63,499 nt of DNA, from the NCBI GenBank assembly GCA_047638815.1, contig JBLIMR010000011.1, positions 1-63,499 of the forward strand, in the 5' to 3' direction. The notes under the pieces were generated by a model that saw nothing but the letters and a program-made list of their open reading frames with translations, ran no database searches and had not been told where the DNA came from. Each line of letters opens with the position of its first letter. Within the stretch, counting starts at the first letter, position 1. This document shows positions 61,032 to 63,499 of the stretch, in pieces. The stretch is from JAJRRH01 sp047638815 (lineage in GTDB: Bacteria; Bacteroidota; Bacteroidia; Flavobacteriales_D; JABDKJ01). The translations under genes and the position numbers were made by a program.

Positions 61032-61373
61032 AATTACGAATTACGAATTAGGAATTAGGAATTTTCATGTTGTTATCCATGGTGTTAAATATGGCTGAAA
61101 CGCTGACTGAATCTCAATCAAACATCCGATCACATCCAGAATCCTTATATGTCTTGTGTCATTTTATGTCGCATTGATTCGAAGGGAAGCAATATGACAT
61201 TAGTTTTTGTTGCGCATAACACCCAAAGTTGAGCGATGTAACTGTAAAGTTTCCTTTTAATTTGTTCACTATACTCATTCAATTCTCATATTCCGATTGT
61301 CCCCAAATACATTATGTGACTAGCTTAAATCAGGGATATACAATTCGTAATTCCTAATTCGTAATTCGTAATT
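61032..61373. repeat. Inverted repeat of AATTACGAATTA words flanking about 280 bp
   Basis: The left arm (61032-61062) repeats AATTACGAATTACGAATTAGG-like words; the right arm (61341-61373) carries the same words in opposite orientation, about 30 bp each. The DNA between has a 36-codon plus-strand frame from 61068 and a 37-codon minus-strand frame, neither recognisable. It fills the 411-bp divergent gap between sucD and mnmE. It resembles the elements near 14.3, 18.3 and 56.2 kb in structure but differs in sequence. Confidence 0.65.
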
Positions 61374-61381
61374 ATAAACTC

Positions 61382-61389
61382 TAGCTTTG
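61382..61389 (+). promoter_or_regulatory. mnmE -7 promoter element
   Basis: TAGCTTTG is an exact TAnnTTTG match, 19 nt before the mnmE ATG and 9 bp after the right arm of the inverted repeat. Confidence 0.5.
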
Positions 61390-61408
61390 TACGTTCAATT
61401 TATCGTTA

Positions 61409-62800
61409 ATGAATCTACCCGATGTAAAAGATACCATCTGTGCCCTTTCTACCCCATCTGGAATGGGCGCTTTGGCCATTATTCGTCTTTCTGGAAAAGA
61501 GAGCTTTAATATTTTTTCTAAAATATTCTCGAATAAAAGAATATCGGAGACCAAGAGTCATACGGCACATTTTGGATTGATTAAAAAAGATGACGTTATC
61601 ATTGATGAAGTGGTGGCTGTAATTTTCAAAGGCCCCAATTCGTTTACAGGTGAGGATACCGTGGAAATTAGCTGTCATGGATCTACATATGTTCAAAGAG
61701 AAATTTTCAATCTACTCATCGAAAATGGTGCACGACTCGCTCAAGCAGGTGAATACACCATGCGTGCCTACCTCAACGGAAAGATGGACTTAAGTCGTGC
61801 CGAAGCTGTCACCGATCTTATTAGTTCTGAAAGTGCCGCGGCACATCGAGTGGCGATGCATCAAATGAGGGGTGGATTTAGTTCAGAAATTGGCGAATTC
61901 AGATCTAAATTGATCGATTTTGCATCACTCATTGAGCTAGAGTTGGATTTTGGAGAAGAGGATGTTGAGTTTGCAGATCGAACACAGCTTATCGAACTCA
62001 TCGATGCCCTTCAAGCCAAAACCACCGATTTGATAAAATCATTCAGAACCGGAAATGCCATTAAAAACGGAGTTCCTGTTGCTATTATTGGTTCCCCTAA
62101 TGCTGGTAAATCCACATTGCTCAATGCACTACTTAACGATGACAAAGCTTTGGTATCAGATATAGCCGGAACAACAAGAGATAGTATTGAGGACATCATC
62201 GATATTGACGGTGTTTTGTTCCGATTTATAGATACTGCCGGAATTCGTGAAACAGATGATGTGGTCGAAAATTTGGGTATCGAACGTGCGGTGAAAAAAG
62301 CAAACGAAGCAAGAATCATTATTCTTCTCGTTGACATTTCTTCAAGTACTAGCGAAGAGATAAATGAGGATATCATGGCTCTAAAAAATATGGTGACAGA
62401 TGATGAGCAAGAGTACTTTATTGTCCTGAATAAAATAGATCAATTGGATGATGATGCTGAGGTTTCGATTGTTAGTCCAGCTGAGATTCCTGTTTTATCC
62501 ATCTCCGCGAAAGATGGTGACGGAATTTCAGAACTTAAAAATAGTCTGAGTGATTCAGTGAGCACAAAAATCGGTGACACCAACCAAACTTTGGTGACAA
62601 ATATTCGACATTTTCAAGTTCTTCAAAAAGTTGATGAGTCTTTAAAGGAAGTGAGATCTGGACTGGATACAAATCTTAGTGGTGATCTTTTGGCTATCGA
62701 TATTCGCAAGGCGCTCTATCACCTTGGAGAAGTGACCGGGGAAACTACTGCGGATGATTTATTGGGGAATATTTTTTCTCGGTTTTGTATTGGAAAGTAA
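61409..62800 (+). CDS. mnmE: tRNA uridine-5-carboxymethylaminomethyl modification GTPase MnmE
   Basis: With MnmG, modifies the wobble uridine of certain tRNAs. The 463-residue protein has the N-terminal folate-binding domain (DTICALSTPSGMGALAIIRLSG), a helical domain, an inserted G domain (GSPNAGKST near residue 228, DTAGIRETDD, NKID) and the C-terminal catalytic FCIGK. Length is normal. Its -7 element lies just beyond the inverted-repeat element upstream. MnmG is not in the window. Confidence 0.97.
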   Translation: MNLPDVKDTICALSTPSGMGALAIIRLSGKESFNIFSKIFSNKRISETKSHTAHFGLIKKDDVIIDEVVAVIFKGPNSFTGEDTVEISCHGSTYVQREIFNLLIENGARLAQAGEYTMRAYLNGKMDLSRAEAVTDLISSESAAAHRVAMHQMRGGFSSEIGEFRSKLIDFASLIELELDFGEEDVEFADRTQLIELIDALQAKTTDLIKSFRTGNAIKNGVPVAIIGSPNAGKSTLLNALLNDDKALVSDIAGTTRDSIEDIIDIDGVLFRFIDTAGIRETDDVVENLGIERAVKKANEARIIILLVDISSSTSEEINEDIMALKNMVTDDEQEYFIVLNKIDQLDDDAEVSIVSPAEIPVLSISAKDGDGISELKNSLSDSVSTKIGDTNQTLVTNIRHFQVLQKVDESLKEVRSGLDTNLSGDLLAIDIRKALYHLGEVTGETTADDLLGNIFSRFCIGK

Positions 62801-62809
62801 CAATAAGAT

Positions 62810-63004
62810 TCAACATCTCTTGATAATACTATCTGTGCCAAAGCAGTTGCTGTCATCTTCTTCTTCAAAATCAATAGCTTTTCGATTAATAATATCGCGT
62901 TTTAAAATAAAGTTTTTGAATAAGCTCTTTAGGTGATTCTTTTCTTCAATAGTTAGGCATTGGTTACTTAAAATAGCTTTGATATCTTTTTTTAAATTTT
63001 TCAT
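62810..63004 (-). CDS. Small hypothetical protein, 64 residues
   Basis: A charged, largely helical protein (MKNLKKDIKAILSNQCLTIE, EEKNHLKSLFKNFILKRD) ending in an acidic stretch and CFGTDSIIKRC. It is convergent with mnmE (9-bp gap). The MKNLKK start resembles Bacteroidota ribosomal-peptide leaders, but there is no GG cleavage site or nearby modification gene, so I do not call it one. It may be a real small gene. Confidence 0.4.
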   Translation of the reverse strand: MKNLKKDIKAILSNQCLTIEEKNHLKSLFKNFILKRDIINRKAIDFEEEDDSNCFGTDSIIKRC

Positions 63005-63425
63005 TCGGTTATGTTTTTAGGCAAATAAATATGATGAGAATTAGTTTTGAAATAATTTTTTTCTTGTTTCGTAATATTTCTTTAAGAATAACGGAAAGAT
63101 TGTGCCAAAACTTAGATTCACCTTAATTGAAAGATAATGAGTTGTTTACCTTCTTTTGTGTTAAATTAGTTTCCCATTAAGATATTGATTTTCCATATTT
63201 GGGAATTTTAAAATTGTATTTTTTAGGGAATATGAATTTAACAAAAGTATTAGTGAGTATAAATACTTATTTTTTTGAGTAGAATAGCTGTTTTATAAAG
63301 AGTTTTTATTGAATACTTTTCTAATTTGAAACCGGAGGCAGTTCTCTTTTTGGGAAAAAAAGTCTTATATTCAAACATAATTTCAAATTAACTCGTACAA
63401 GCTATCACTGAAAAAATATATACTT
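63005..63425. other. AT-rich intergenic region upstream of a response regulator
   Basis: About 420 bp, very AT-rich. A hairpin with arms 63245-63251 and 63262-63268 (AAGTATT/AATACTT) followed by a run of T could end a short transcript. I see no gene. Confidence 0.35.
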
Positions 63426-63499
63426 GTGAAAGGATTTAAAATATTTATTGTTGAAGATAATACTTGGTATAGTGATTTATTGAAGTATCATTTAGAATT
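63426..63499 (+). CDS. Response regulator, N-terminal fragment
   Basis: The window edge cuts this gene after 24 codons. Starting at GTG 63426, the frame reads KGFKIFIVEDNTWYSDLLKY and on, matching the first strand, acidic pair (Glu10-Asp11) and first helix of a CheY-like receiver domain (ILIVEDNxxYSxLL). The output domain lies outside the window. It should act with a histidine kinase in a two-component system. Confidence 0.75.
   Translation, partial: MKGFKIFIVEDNTWYSDLLKYHLE

Noticed and set aside
62810..63004. Lanthipeptide-type precursor peptide
   Set aside because: Only the MKNLKK start is similar; there is no GG cleavage site and no modification or export gene nearby.

Overview
The window reads as a chromosomal segment of an AT-rich, free-living Bacteroidota bacterium, most likely a flavobacterium or a Cryomorphaceae-like relative. 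The pointers are type IX secretion (T9SS) parts (PorQ, a PorE-like OmpA/WD40 protein), three exported proteins with type A T9SS sorting tails, several Bacteroidota-typical lipoprotein families, a dodecin, and promoters of the Bacteroidota form TAnnTTTG. Shine-Dalgarno sequences are scarce. I see no prophage, complete insertion sequence, CRISPR array, rRNA or toxin/defence island. Most of the content is core metabolism.

Layout. 0-8.7 kb: ligA, prmC, ribD, a membrane fatty-acid desaturase, an HMG-CoA lyase, a choice-of-anchor-L/T9SS protein and pyrD. 8.8-18.2 kb: an AddB-like exonuclease without its helicase partner, a PiT phosphate transporter with a PhoU-like tail, porQ, an exported EEP-family lipoprotein and a HerA-like ATPase. 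18.4-23.4 kb: dodecin, a small membrane protein, initiator tRNA, era, a head-GIN lipoprotein, rplS and a DUF4920 lipoprotein. 23.4-28.2 kb: a translationally coupled AsmA-like and PorE-like pair. 28.4-35.5 kb: a tight six-gene operon joining an FAD/NAD(P)H reductase and a membrane polyferredoxin to three membrane glycosyltransferases and a DUF1684 protein. 35.6-45.9 kb: GNAT enzyme, GH113-like lipoprotein, T9SS protein, a CarboxypepD-like protein plus TonB receptor, OmpA and lipoproteins, and a TPR protein. 45.9-52.5 kb: cation symporter, aroC, hutI, a PyrR-like PRTase, aroK, an acyltransferase-like protein, tRNA-Lys and tRNA-Leu. 52.8-63.5 kb: PA-domain T9SS protein, lpd, a sucD-fabG-VWA-prohibitin run, mnmE, and the start of a response regulator.

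How it works together. Cell-envelope export dominates: PorQ and the PorE-like protein belong to the T9SS, which would secrete the three tail-bearing proteins, while OmpA, TonB and lipoprotein genes populate the outer membrane. The redox-glycosyltransferase operon is the least explained multi-gene unit and the best candidate for an undescribed pathway, perhaps reductive modification of a polyprenyl or glycolipid intermediate (inference only).

Two cross-cutting signals stand out. First, ribD, pyrD, aroC, a PRTase and a GH113-like gene have the -7 element ending 4-7 nt before the start codon, so their mRNAs should be leaderless. Second, at least five intergenic regions carry different short-word repeat families, three with widely separated inverted arms and one with a perfect 22-bp stem, resembling non-autonomous mobile shells.
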